NCBI GenBank assembly: GCA_025331565.1
Contig: JAFREQ010000065.1
Span: forward strand, 388,501 to 452,500
Length of the DNA: 64,000 bases
Direction: 5' to 3'
Origin: Holacanthus passer
Taxonomy: Eukaryota; Chordata; Actinopteri; Pomacanthidae
Shown here: positions 33,852 to 46,034 of the stretch, piece by piece
Layout of the letters: each line of letters opens with the position of its first letter
How positions within the stretch are numbered: the first letter of the stretch is position 1
Notes under the pieces: generated by a model
Database searches by the model: none
Told to the model about the DNA's origin: nothing
Seen by the model: the letters and a program-made list of their open reading frames with translations, nothing else
Made by a program: the position numbers and the translations under genes

Positions 33852-36021
33852 GTTGGAGCAATTGTCTCGGGGACACAGTCTGAGTCGTCAGATGGGTAAC
33901 CAGCTTGGCCGGGGACTTAACTGGGCTCCTGGACTAAGTGTTTGAAGACTAGACTTCAGTGAGAGGTTGCTTTTTGGAAAGGCAGGTTTAGTTAGAGGGG
34001 AACTTCCACATTAGCTTTGCTGTTGATGCAGTCGTCTTATGAAAAAGAGAGAAAATGATTGAGATGGACAAACAAGTTGCAGTTGAACGTTCCCTTCTTT
34101 GTCATGTTTGGTTGTGACAACAAGGATACGCATTTTCATTCTTCAGTGTGTTCAGTGTTTTTTTCATTCAGGATATTCTATTATTTGCATCTTGCACAAA
34201 AGCTTAAAAAAGGTGGAATGATGAAATGTTAAATCTTCACGTTTGACCTAAGAAGGAATCGTAAAAGAATTTCACACAGCCACAGTTTAATTCCAACTTT
34301 GTTCAACCTATCACAAGTGTATTGAACTATGAACTTTTGTTTTGTATCTTATCAAATCACAAGCTGATTTTATTGTCACACTGCTGCTGCTGCAGCGATG
34401 TATCAGAGGAAAAGACATTGAGAGAAAACGTAAGCGAGCAGGATGAAACAATGCTTCAAGTGGCTGCTTGATTCGGAGGAAAATCTGGCACCTGTTTTTC
34501 TAGCTGATTTAATAATGTTCCCATTAACGCTTGGCTGGGGTTGCAACCCAGGGGTTAGTGACAGACTGATCTGAAATCATCTCTCTCTGCCTGCTTTAAT
34601 GACTCGACTGCTGTGCTCAGCCCCACAGTGAAGCAGCATTCTGGGCTGCTGAATCCGGAGGCGTCTGAGTAACGTCGCCATCAGTTATTTCTAAAAGAGA
34701 GTCATTTGTGTGCCGGATAGACAGCCACAGAAAGAAAAGGAGAATTCTAATACCTCATTTACGGAGCTGACAAAAACTATCCCAAGATTGTGGAAATATT
34801 TGGTATTGACGAAAGGAGAAGAAAGCAGGCCAGCGCTCGTGAAGTCGGAATTAATTGCCATCTCGGCCGCCGCTGCTACGGATGAGTTTTTGAAGATGTG
34901 ACACTTTTGGGACTGATCTGGGAATTATCTGCAGGAAAATTAAATCAGAATTCATTTCCGTCGCACAAAAATGGGATAATGTGATGCCTCCACATTCACT
35001 GAATTGACATCTGCAGATTTAGTAGAGATGCTGCAGCCGGAAAGTCAGAGTGACATGAAATATTTGGAGCAGAATATCAGTTAGTGTCACAGTATTTTAA
35101 CATTCATGGCTGGAGAAGAGAACCAGTGTAACTTATAGTACATGCTGCAAACAGTTCCCTGTTCCGACCCCAGTACTGATGAAGTTCATTACAGAAAGCA
35201 AATGAAGTAACTGTGGTGCACTAATGACAGATAACATAAGTTTTACACGTTTCATTCTGCAATTTTTTCAGCAGCAAAATATCTTGTTTTTGCTGCTGTT
35301 AAGTTGCTGATGTAGATGTGTACTCGGGGGTGTGGCCAGTACACTATGACATCATTGTTAATGGACAATTCCAGTTCACAAAGACTTTCTTATCTTTCTT
35401 TATCTTTTCTTTGATTGGTCCTGAAAACATCGAACCCACCTGAGAAACTGAGGATATTTGCAATTGAGTTGAATTTGCTATGAAATACGAACAAAGGTCA
35501 GGTGAAACATGAGTGTTCAGCAATCAGACAGATTATTTGGAGGGAACTGAAAACCGTAAAACACTAGGTCAAAGTTGAAGCAGGAAGTCGTCCTTTAGCC
35601 AAATAAGTGTGACTAACCTGGATGTTTGTTTAAAACCTGTCTGATTGTCAACATTTAACTTACACAACATTAATCATAACCTATAAGAAACAATCAGATC
35701 CACGTTAAGTTACATGTGCAACAGAGTTGACAGAGTGAAACACTGCGTTTGAGCCAGGTGTTAAGTTACTCTTCTTGGTTGATGTTCATATTTTTATGCC
35801 CGATGAGTTAAAAAACATCTTGTGTTTAAATGAGAGCTGCGCTAAGGACGATATGGATCGACAGAGCAAAGTGCATGAATTAAAATGTGCTCACACGAGC
35901 ATTTGAGATGTGTCAAACAGATCCTGTTATTTAATGAATGTGAAGGCTGATGGACTAACAGGAGCGCAGCAACATACTGAACAGGCAGTCAATCAAAAAC
36001 TGTAAAAGTAGTTGTAGTAGT

Positions 36022-36062
36022 AGCACGGCGGCTCGGTGGTTAACACCTCGTGCCGCTCTGTG
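36022..36062 (+). repeat. tRNA-like fragment of a fish repeat
   Basis: The stretch GGCTCGGTGGTTAACACC resembles the head of a common fish repeat with an A-box-like start. Only about 40 nt are recognisable, so this is a weak call. Confidence 0.35.
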
Positions 36063-37989
36063 TGGAGTAGAGATGCACAATTCATATCAAGAAAGCCGAT
36101 TATCATTTAGATAATCAATTGGAGAAATGTCCATATTTAATGTTGACACCTTAGAAAGTTGGAACTACTATTAAAGCCAAGAGCTCTGCTACCGACTGGA
36201 AAAAAATTCAAGTTATCTGCAAAAGAAAAAGAAAAAAAGTCTTTATTTTGACCAGAGTCTTTTGTGAGTTACCTCAACACGCTCCAAAACACAGCCATTC
36301 TTTGGCTCTGCCCACCGAGGTTTAACTTAATCAATGAGATTATTTCCGCCCTCAGAGCAGCTCTGTCTCTGAGAAATGTTTGTGGCAAAAAACTGAAATC
36401 TGCTCACAGGTTCAATTCCCTCTACAGCCAGCATACGTCCATCAAAAGCCACGTGCACTGTCAAAGTGTCCTTGAGCGAGACTCCAAATCCCAACCTGCT
36501 CACTCATGCAATATGAATCACTCCGAGCTTTGAAGGATTTCATTATCTCCATCGGTGATATTATGAAGCTTAAAACAAAAGAACACCGAAGCCGCGGTGC
36601 TGTTTTCCCTCTCGGAGGGGCGAAGGAGTTTTTAGCCGAGTGGATACGAGGACGGCTGAACCTTTGCTTGTAGCCTTGTGTACAGAGCACGCCAGACTAA
36701 GCTTTGTGCAATAATGCAAGGCGACGCGCCTGCGGAGATGAGAAGAGAAACAATTGACAGAGCTTTTGTTACATCTTTAATTACAGGCCTTGTGTTTGTC
36801 TTGTTCAAATGAGGGGCCTTGGGGAGAGGCAGCTCTCTAAGTCTGATCTGCTCTTGTTTCTGTGAAATGAACGGCCTGACCTCCCGTCTTCCTGGGATTT
36901 ATCCTCCTCAAAAACAAAATGCATGGATGGAGGCTGAGTGTTGAATATTAGAGTGGGTGCGTATTCTGGAGCCTGTGTGCACACCTGCTTCAGTGCATTT
37001 TGCAAGAAACAAACCTGGCGTCCTTCACATGCAGAGAGTGAGGATGTCTTCGAAGGCAGAGTCCATGAGGCGTGAAGTGTACCTGGGAAGCGAGGAGGGA
37101 GAAGACGCTCCGCTCGCTGCCCACTGCTGAAACATACCCACCCACCTCCCCCCTCTCTGCAGCCAGTACAGATATGCCTGGCAGGTACAGGTATGGGCTC
37201 TGCACTGCTGCCGCCAGTGAGATCAACGGCTGTGTCAAAGGAGATGATCCACAGCTAATATGCAGCTGTCTGACCCTATTACCTTTAGTGGCAGGGCCAG
37301 GCTGCTGCATCCCAGGAGAGCTCCTCCACTTCTTCAGAAGAAATTCAGTCAGGCTTTAAAGCATCTCTGCAGACGCGTGCTGCACTCTGCATGTGTTTGT
37401 ACGTACATGTGGACTTGACAGCGTCGAGTCAGGTTAGGTTAATAAGCTGATGTGTCAGGCCCGTCAACCTCAATAAGAAGTCTAAGCTTTTTTGGTCGTC
37501 AGCGGGGCTGACTGCTACGTTCGTTAGTTTGCAAATGATTAGAAGAAAATGCACCTACTGCTTAGTATGGAGAGCAGGAATGTGGAGGAGGTGTAGGTGG
37601 ACTACATGTAGAGATAAGATAATTCAGAAAAACATGGCGCCCAATTTACCAAAACAAACAAACTGTGGTATGAAGCCATGAAGGTAGTTCGAGGTAGATT
37701 AGACATTTCTGGTGGCGTCATAATACAATGAGGTGGAAGTTGTTTGTTGTGCTTCCAAGATTTTAAAACTAGAACAGCAGCATCTCTTTCCAAAAACCGT
37801 TCCTGGATTTACCTGCGAGGCAGCCACGATCAAAACCGCACACACTGCACAGTAAGGTTTACTGTGTGGGACTTTGGCTAAAGGCTTTCATTCGGGAAAT
37901 ATGACACATGTCAATGTAAAACTGAAATAAAGACGGAGGGACCCTCTTCAGTCAATAAATGCTTTATATTGTCACGTAACGTGCATCAA

Positions 37990-38220
37990 CTGTTTGGCCA
38001 CTTGGGGGCAGCACAACAAGCTGTAAACACAACAGTGGCATATTATCATGTCTTCATTTTGATATGGTGAACTTGATATGAAGCAGTCTCATTCATGTGG
38101 AGCTGTGTCCAACTAACAAACACAAGTTCAATATTCTCTCCCTTTTGGCTCTGTTTTGCTCTTTAGCTGCTAGAAGAGTTGGGACAATGTGAAAATGTTC
38201 AAACCAGTTTGATCTTAAGC
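37990..38220 (+). repeat. teleost 'CACATGGAGTCGTGT' type repeat, copy 1
   Basis: CATTCATGTGGAGCTGTGTC and CAATATTCTCTCCCTTTTGG, then CTCTTTAGCTGCTA, are landmarks shared with 42225-42500 and 60500-60640. Confidence 0.5.
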
Positions 38221-39987
38221 CAAATATCACCCCATTCTGTCAGTTTGCATGAAATTAAACCGGTGTAAACTCAAACACCAGACTGGACCAGTAAAACCAG
38301 AAACTGACCCGACTCTGCTGCTCCAACATGTTTGATGCTGGACAGGTAGCAAACAGTTTCCCACAGTTTTAGAGCTTCTTTGCTAAAACACCTTCTTGCT
38401 GCGGCTCTAAATGATGACGAGTGCAAAGAGACTAAACCAAAACAGTAAAGCCGTAAAACCAAGACGCCACGAAGACACGAAAACACTCGCAGATCTATAA
38501 AGAACTCCAGACCCGGGGGGCGATCATGTGACGGGTCACAAATACCCCTTTCACAGTCATTTCAGTGTTAATATGAGATGAAAGCATCTCTGAATGTGTT
38601 TATTTCCAAACAGATTTTCAATAAAATGATGGTGCTCTTGTCTGCTCATCCTGGTTGCTGATCCAGTCTTGCCAGTTGTGCTGCCTCTGGTTAATCCACA
38701 GAACAAACAGTCGGACCTCCATCATCTCTGCAGCAGAAAATAGTTCCTGATCATTTTTCATTGCTGTGAGCAACAAATGAAACTCAACTCCTTTGTGTTG
38801 GTGCAGTGACAGAAATCTCACAGCTGAGGATCTGAAAACAAAATAAATCTGCCGTGTCTGTGCGACTGAATGCCACAAGAGATAAGTGAGAAAATAATTA
38901 TTTCATTATTCTGACATTATTGGTCAGCAGCCAAACTGGGGGCTGATTACTATGTTAGTGATTAAAACTGAACAAACAAGGCGTCAAGATGCTGCTGGGA
39001 CACAAACGCAGGTGATAATATTCAGAAAAACATTTGCACACATTTTCTTGTAAGTATGTTTTTTTCTGTTGCCACAGTGATCCTTCTCTCCCCGACTTTC
39101 TTTTTTCTGCCGGGTCATTGTCTCCTCCGTTCGTCTCCCGACTGCTAGATCTCGTTACGGCGCCTTTTCACCGAGCCACATTGAAAACTGGCTCCACACA
39201 AAGCAGCATTGTCAGAAGTCCTACCCTCAGCCCTCGTCAAACTCTCATCCCGCCTGATGGAACACAAGGTGTCTGTGTTGAGATCTTGTTACCGGAGTTA
39301 TGATCTATTCATAACAGCCTGCACTCTGATGCGCTTCTCAGGTAGATTTTCTGCTGGTGGTGACAGATAAGTGGGTTTCTGCCTTTGAGGAGAGTAACAA
39401 GATATCGAGCCCTGAGCCAGAGAGATGCTTAAGTGTAACCACACCACAGACGTGTAAAGGTAGATATTAGGATGCTTCTTACGGGTGAGGACAAGGTTGT
39501 AATAGATTACTACGAATGTACAGCTCTTGGGTAGATTTCAAGAGTTCCTTTTTTACAGTATGTCAGAAAATGTCGGCCCTGTTCTTGAACTCTAACGTTA
39601 TCAGTTACTTACACATGGTCTACATCAAACCCATTTCAGCTGTGGTTTGACAGACATCTCCAGTTATCAGCTCCAACCCAGTAACTGCTCACGCTTCATG
39701 TATCTAACTGTAACCTGAAGCATGTTCGACTCCGTGCACAGGACTGTTTATTAGGGTGCTGTCAAAAGGCTTCAGAGCGCAGCCGACTCTCAGTTTCCTC
39801 CCTGGACGAGACGTTACTGTACATGTCGCTCGCCAAGATGTGTTAGCATCTGATGTTACGTGCAGTGTCACGAGATCAACGGTATTTTCTGATATGGCTT
39901 ATGTAGGTAAATCACATAAAACACAATCAGACCGATGTTTAAAGCAATAAACTGTGTTGTTTTACTCTTCATGTGTAAAGACAAATA

Positions 39988-40330
39988 ACTACGACCCTGA
40001 TTCCAAAAAAAGTTAAGGCGTAAACGTAAATAAAAACAGGATGCAATCATTTACATGCAGTTTTCTGAAGTTGTTCCTGAGTCCATGTATTAATCTCCTT
40101 CATCCAATCATGTGTTCACAAAGTGGTGAACCTCTCTCCATCCTCGCTTGTGAACGAGTCTTTCCAGGATGAACCTTTCAGACCCAATCATGATCCTATC
40201 ACCTGTTACCAATGAACCTGTTTCCAAACAGGTGTTTTTGGATCAGTCCACAACTTTCACAGTCTTTTGTTTGAAACATGTTGCTGCTATCAAATTCAGA
40301 ATCAGCAGATATTTACAGAAAATCAATGAA
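39988..40330 (+). repeat. teleost 'GATTCCAAAAAAAGTT' transposon remnant, internally deleted
   Basis: Both ends of a common fish DNA element are present: CTGATTCCAAAAAAAGTTAA with AAATAAAAACAGGATGCAAT at the left, and CACAAAGTGGTGAACCTCTC, CCAAACAGGTGTTTTTGGAT and ATCAAATTCAGAATCAGC at the right. The middle is missing, so it encodes nothing. Confidence 0.7.
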
Positions 40331-40739
40331 GATGATGATCAAATATTCAATATATTGTCTCTGTGCTGTTTTCAACTATGTCATAGATTTGTCGTTGGGA
40401 GAATATGTAATATAGTCATGTTGTCATTATTATGGGTTGGATGTCATGAAGTATGAACAAGTCTTTCAACAGTATTACTGGTGAGTAACCTGCATTCTTT
40501 AAAAGTCATGTTTACAGAATCTAATCGAGAGCCTCAGTAAAAAGAGCGTCTTCCATTTCATCACCAAGTCCTTCAGTCTTTTTTTCCCTCTTGCACTATT
40601 TTTGGGAAGGTTATCAGAGCAGTGCTGCCCTTTTTTCCAGAGTTGCACTTATACCCGGGAGCCGGCCTCTGCAAACACAGTCGTCTCCTGCCGACGACGG
40701 AGCAGCAACAGGCTGCAGAGGATGAAGGGGGCATCAGTT

Positions 40740-40830
40740 GTTGTTTATCTTTAGCTTGTGACTGAGGATTTAGCAGCTGGACTCGAACCAGCAGCCCTCG
40801 GGGCACAACACTGGTTCTCCCACATCTGTC
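40740..40830 (-). repeat. B-box-containing repeat fragment
   Basis: On the minus strand GGTTCGAGTCC is a perfect pol III B box, followed by AGCTGCTAAATCC. No good A box or cloverleaf can be drawn around it. It could be a SINE remnant or chance. Confidence 0.3.
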
Positions 40831-42224
40831 CAGTAATTAGCTGGTGCGTGAAGCTGGTCAATTTTTACCTGAAAATCAAATCCACAGCTTCTTCATAGAA
40901 AACTTTATGCAAGACTCTCAATTAATTCTCTCTAAAATCTTGTCAACATCTCTCTCATTACAGATCGAGCAGAATAATCAGTGAGTTGAAAAAGTTGGGA
41001 AATCCGTCGAACACAATGAGAATAACATAAAAAGATAGAAGGAATGCAGAGGAGTACCAGGGGCCACAGCACCGTGAAGAGCGTATCCACAGTGTCCAGT
41101 CAAAGACGTATTGGACAAATGAAAACAAGCCACGACAAGAACAGCAGGTTTTGAATTTTAGCTAAAGGTGATTGGATATTTTCTAATTCGCTGGCTTTAG
41201 TATAATCTAATGCAGGCTCTGAGAGTAATAAGCAATTACCGTGTGTTTATCCCCACAACTCAGAGAGAACTAATCTGCACTCAACAGCCGGGGCCAAAAA
41301 TAATGAAATTAATTACGAGCATTAAGGCTATGCAACTGCCAGAGAAAGGTAGAAATGTAATTATCCACATTGAGACAGAAACCTCCCCGTGTTTCCCTTC
41401 GCTCTCCGTCTTATTGTGTGTCTGTCGAACTATTATGCTCCTTTCTTTCTTCCTCTTTGGTTCTTTCCTGATGAGAAACATCACCCACTGGTGCACAGAA
41501 AGAAACTGCATTTCTCACGATTTTTATGGTTTCTAAAGCAAATTATTAAATGATTCTTGTGTTGTGACCCGCCTCGAGTCCATTTCTGACAGTTTAGAAA
41601 TTCTCATAACAGGAAAAACAGCTTTAAAAACAAATAAAACTATGATTGTGTTCATTATGATACCGCCCCACCGGCAGATATCTTTGACCTGGTTTAAGGA
41701 AAACAAGATTATAAGACTCAATTCAAACTAAATGACTTGTTTGTAATGAGATTAGAATGTGCTGTCCTGCACGCCGGCTATGCTACATTGCACCGTGATG
41801 CTGTAATCTGTCAATAGGTGGAGAGCGAAGCCATTGAAAATCAGCGTACACATTATTTCAGTTGCACAAACTTCCACAGACCACAAACTTTTCAGGTCAA
41901 ATAGAATCTATGTCAAGTGAGTTTGGAATGATATATGAGTTTACTGAGATGAAGTTTTAATCATTTGTGACACATAATCAATCTGTCTAAAGTGCAATTC
42001 AATTTTTATTTTCTTTACACATTTTCCCTTTAATCTAATCGCTCAGTAATGTTTTGTTTGGTTCTTCTATCAAAGCAATCTGCAATTGAGCCAAGAGAAA
42101 GTCATCGGCTTTGAAGGGCAGCAAACCAGAAGTTGAAGCATCTGAGATAGTATTTGAGAAGCAGGAGTTTTATTCTGGTGTAAAACACTGAATACATGTA
42201 TTTATTTTCACTCGAAGCTGCTTT

Positions 42225-42500
42225 CATGAACCAAACAAGCTGGTCTCACCTGCTGGTCGCACTCGCCAAAAAGTTCCCTATTTAAAAGTCCATCAGACAC
42301 GAAGCAGCATTATCGTCTTCTCACAGTCACATATGTGTCCAACTTATGAATTCAAGTCCAGGATTCTCTCTGCTTTCAGCTCTCATTTGATCTCCGCCAA
42401 CTTCTAAGACAAATAGCTGCTTAGATGTTGTGTTTTTAGGTTGTTTCCTGTTCCTTTTGATTTTTGCTAAATAATCATTGAACTGCTTTGACCTACTACA
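42225..42500 (+). repeat. teleost 'CACATGGAGTCGTGT' type repeat, copy 2
   Basis: TGTCCAACTTATGAATTCAA and CAGGATTCTCTCTGCTTTCA, then GATCTCCGCCAACTTCTAA, follow the same order as the other copies. Confidence 0.5.
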
Positions 42501-43998
42501 ACGAGCAGCTCCTCTCACAACTCATTGTTAAGATTGAAATACTGATTAATGCAGTTTTAAAGAGTTACTGTTAGTGTTTCTGCACCAGCTTTGTCCAGTC
42601 ACTTTAACAAAGCTTTTTATTTGATTAAAACAATTTAATGTTGGTGCTGGAAATATGATTTATAAAGCAATGGTCGACTAAATGTGCTGTAAAATACCCC
42701 AAATTTCCTGAAAGAGGCCGAACCTGTGCACAGCTACAGAGTTGGCGATGACCTCCTTCACATTACATGTACATACTTGACTTATTGCTTCTATCAAATA
42801 TTCTATTAATTACATTAATACTGATGAGTGGATCTTTAAAAATGGATCAAAAGATACTTATATAACACAACTGCAACTGGCAGCTGCATTAAACATTCGG
42901 CCTTTAAAAACCCATATCGACCAATAACTAATTGTCCGCCCTGTCAGACTAATGAAAGCCATGTGATCCGAGTCTTTAAAGAGAAAATAGCCTAAATGAA
43001 TGCCTTTTCTAAAAGCCTCTGACTTCTATTGATTGGCTGCAGCCCTTTGTCTCGTTAAGAGGAGGCTGTTGTTTTCCTCCGTGATTCTGTTCAGCACGTC
43101 ATCAGTAGTGGCGACTCGTCCGCCGTGGTCAGGTTAACGCCGCCGGGACGAACCCTCTCGTGCGATGCCGGCCGGTCCCTGGAGCGAAGGGCTCGGTCGT
43201 CATGGGAGACAGGATGCAGCGGCCTTGTATTACAGCGGGCGGCGATTGTGCTGAAACATGACTCTGCCTTCAACAGCTATTGTTCTCATTCCTCACACCT
43301 TGCTCTAGCGGGAGACGAGCGCCTCGGGGAAGTGGATTCTGCTTTCACCGGTGCACCAGTTCTCAGGGATATATACTGCCTGCACGGCCTGAAATGAACA
43401 TCCACTCCCCCGCTCGCATTCACTCACACGCTTTACCTGCTCACTTACTCATTTTGGCTCACAAAGCACACACACTCCTCTGATCTCTCCACATCTACCT
43501 TCGGGCCATCGTCATCTTCACAGACAACTAATTTTCCTGGCGCATATTTCACACCAGTCTGACAAGAAATCTGATGCTAACTCATTTTCAGAGGCAACCC
43601 CGCCTCCCCCCCTCCCTCTCAGCGTGTTTCTGCTGCTCTCTTTTTCGAGGGGTTGTGGAGCGTGGTGCGGCGGAGTAATCGCGGCCTACTTGACCCTGAC
43701 GGACGAAGGCTGAGCTGGTTGGGGTGTTAATGGTCTCTGCGACGGCACGAGGGCACCGAGCTGCGCTAATGGCGCTTTCTCCCTCGCCGGTTTACTTTGC
43801 ATGGCGCTCGACGGACGCACGAGTGCACACACAGACCTACGTACGCTCGCTCACTCGACAGTCTTTTATCTCTCACCCGGCAGCCATTTATCATTTTCCA
43901 GGTCTTAGAGTTAATGACTGAAGGCAGAAGTGTAAAGAGGGTCTCAACATGCAATGTTTGAATACAGAGCTTTATTTCTGTCTGCATGCACAGGAAAT

Positions 43999-44022
43999 GT
44001 GTGTGTGTGTGTGTGTGTGTGT
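43999..44022. repeat. (GT)12 microsatellite
   Basis: Pure dinucleotide run. Confidence 0.95.
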
Positions 44023-44679
44023 TTAATGACACGGGCTGTGAAACCACACAGAATCAGATGCAAGCTTGTTATTGAGCGCTGGATAAATAGAGAGAGAGAG
44101 GAGCTTCTTTGAAAGAAACTGTGAATGCAGTTTCCCATTAACTTGCCTGTGTGAATGCATCCTTCCACGAGGACAAGCTCACTTTCTTTTTCTGCTTTTC
44201 TCTCAGAGGACAGGGAGAAAGGGGGGGAGTGAATGGGTGATTGAATTAATTATGTTTTATCACCTTTTAGCTGATTGAAGTCTACCTTACTCCCTTCAGA
44301 CAGCTTGTGTTTGTGTCTTCGCCGGCGCCAAATGGATCGGGCCTGTCACCCAGTGCAGGCGCTGCCATCTCTGTTGTCAGAGACTTGGACTTTCAGATGA
44401 GCGCCGAGGCTGTTGTCAGTTGGTGTCTCAGCTGCTTTTGTGTTGTTGTTTTTGTCTTGCATTCTTTCTTTCCTTCTTTCTTTCTCAGTAATTCAGCTCC
44501 ATCAAAAAATGAGTCCTGGGCCCTGCTGTTCATTACTCACACAATGATTTGTGGGAACAATTTCAGGTTTTCTAAAGCGCCGTATGTCTATCACGAAAGG
44601 TGAGCTGCATCTGGTGTTTACAGAATCAGGCTTCTGTCATAGAACAAAAAAAACAGAAACAACAACAGGATTGTGACTC

Positions 44680-44885
44680 AGACTACTGATTGTTTTAGTC
44701 ATTGATTAATCTATGAATTGCCTTTTTGGATTAACTGATTGCCTGCATTAGTTCCCAAAGTGACTTCTTTGTCTAACCAACAGGTACAAACCCAAATATG
44801 CTCAAATTTCAATGATACAAAACTGACAAATGCACAATTGATTTATCAAAGTCAATCAACTATTTAATTATTTCAGAATCACTTT
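44680..44885 (-). repeat. teleost 'GATTAATC' repeat family, copy 4
   Basis: Reverse-orientation diverged copy: TTTAGTCATTGATTAATC, TTTGTCTAACCAACAGGTAC, CAATGATACAAAACTGACAA. Confidence 0.5.
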
Positions 44886-46005
44886 TGACTTTTGGTACTA
44901 CAGAAAGTACAGATACTGTAGATCAAACTGAACAAAAGAAAAACACTTGTGTGTATAACTATAGAGGATGGATGGATAGAAAGAAGGATTGATTAACTGT
45001 TAGATAGATGAATATATGGAGCACATAAATCAATAGCTAGACACTAATCACTGAGCATGAAATTTCCATCTTGGTCGTAGAAAATGATTTCACTGCTTTC
45101 CAAGTCTTTTAAAATCTCCAAAAAGATAAGTAAGTAGACGAAGAGTGAAGATTTTCATGTCAAGCTACATAACAATCAGATGGTCCCAATTTCAAACTGT
45201 GTCGTCACACCAGCCAAGACAAGGATTCTCAAGGCCATAGGTAAGAAAGAACATGCTAAAAATGTTAATAATACAAAAACAGAAATAATACTCTATTGAG
45301 CCGAACTCATAATCATGTTGACTTTCACCCCACTTCACTTCATTGTCCCACATTCATCAACGTGACGAACATCCATCAGCCCTCTCTGCATGTGTCCTCT
45401 GCCGCTCTGTGATAAACACATGTCGAGACGCGGAGACTTCTGCCCGTCGATACGATCGATCGGCTGATGGATCACGCCCGGGGATGAATTACACACCGCT
45501 CACAATTGCCGACAATTAGCTAAACAGGCAGAGGATCGATCAATGAACGGCTAACCGGAGAGGCCGGGAGGATGCTCTGCCCAAAGGGAGCAAAGAAAAC
45601 CTGAAATGTGGCTGCACAGATTGGAAGAAGAAAGTTAGTGAAAAGGGAGCTACATGGATGTATTGGGTGTAGCGGAGGGTGGTGGGGGAGCAGGAAGCCA
45701 CCCTCGTAGCTGACATCTCCTTAACTCAGGATGACACATCCCAGGTCCCAAACAACAGAATTCCTCTGTGCGCTCCTCAGCTGCTCTGCATGCTAATGTT
45801 TGACATATAGGTTCCTGCAAGATATTGTTTACAAAAAGCTGCTGGGAGCTGAAGAATTCAAGCTGAGGATGTTTCTGCTTTTGCATACAGCTCACATGAT
45901 TTGCATTTGTTGTATGTGCCTCTCGCTACTTAAGCAAATATCAGCTTTTCAGTAATTATGTACACACCTCGTTCTGCACTACATACTGATACTGAACAGG
46001 TTATG

Positions 46006-46034
46006 AGTGTGTGTGTGTGTGTGTGTGTGTGTGT
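46006..46034. repeat. (GT)n microsatellite
   Basis: Pure dinucleotide run. Confidence 0.95.

Larger units (their letters stand above)
33140..33950 (+). mobile_element. LTR-retroelement (endogenous-retrovirus-like) 5' end, relic
   Basis: A candidate LTR spans 33140-33547 with ends TGTG...CACA. Inside it are a TATA-like TTTAAAAAT (about 33272) and AATAAA (33506-33511). Directly after it, 33549-33563 reads GGGCTCGTCCGGGAT, a 15-nt exact match to the 3' part of the 18-nt tRNA-Pro primer-binding site known from gammaretroviruses. About 330 nt further on, an ATG (33892) opens a frame starting M-G-N, which fits N-myristoylation, but it stops after 17 codons. No gag, pol or env body follows, and I found no clear second LTR. 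It is a broken, non-coding remnant in the orientation opposite to cdh20. Confidence 0.65.

Noticed and set aside
34075..34120. TTCTTTGTCATG near 34100 as the end of a second LTR
   Set aside because: Only 12 nt match the candidate 5' LTR end, without the CACA terminus or neighbouring identity.
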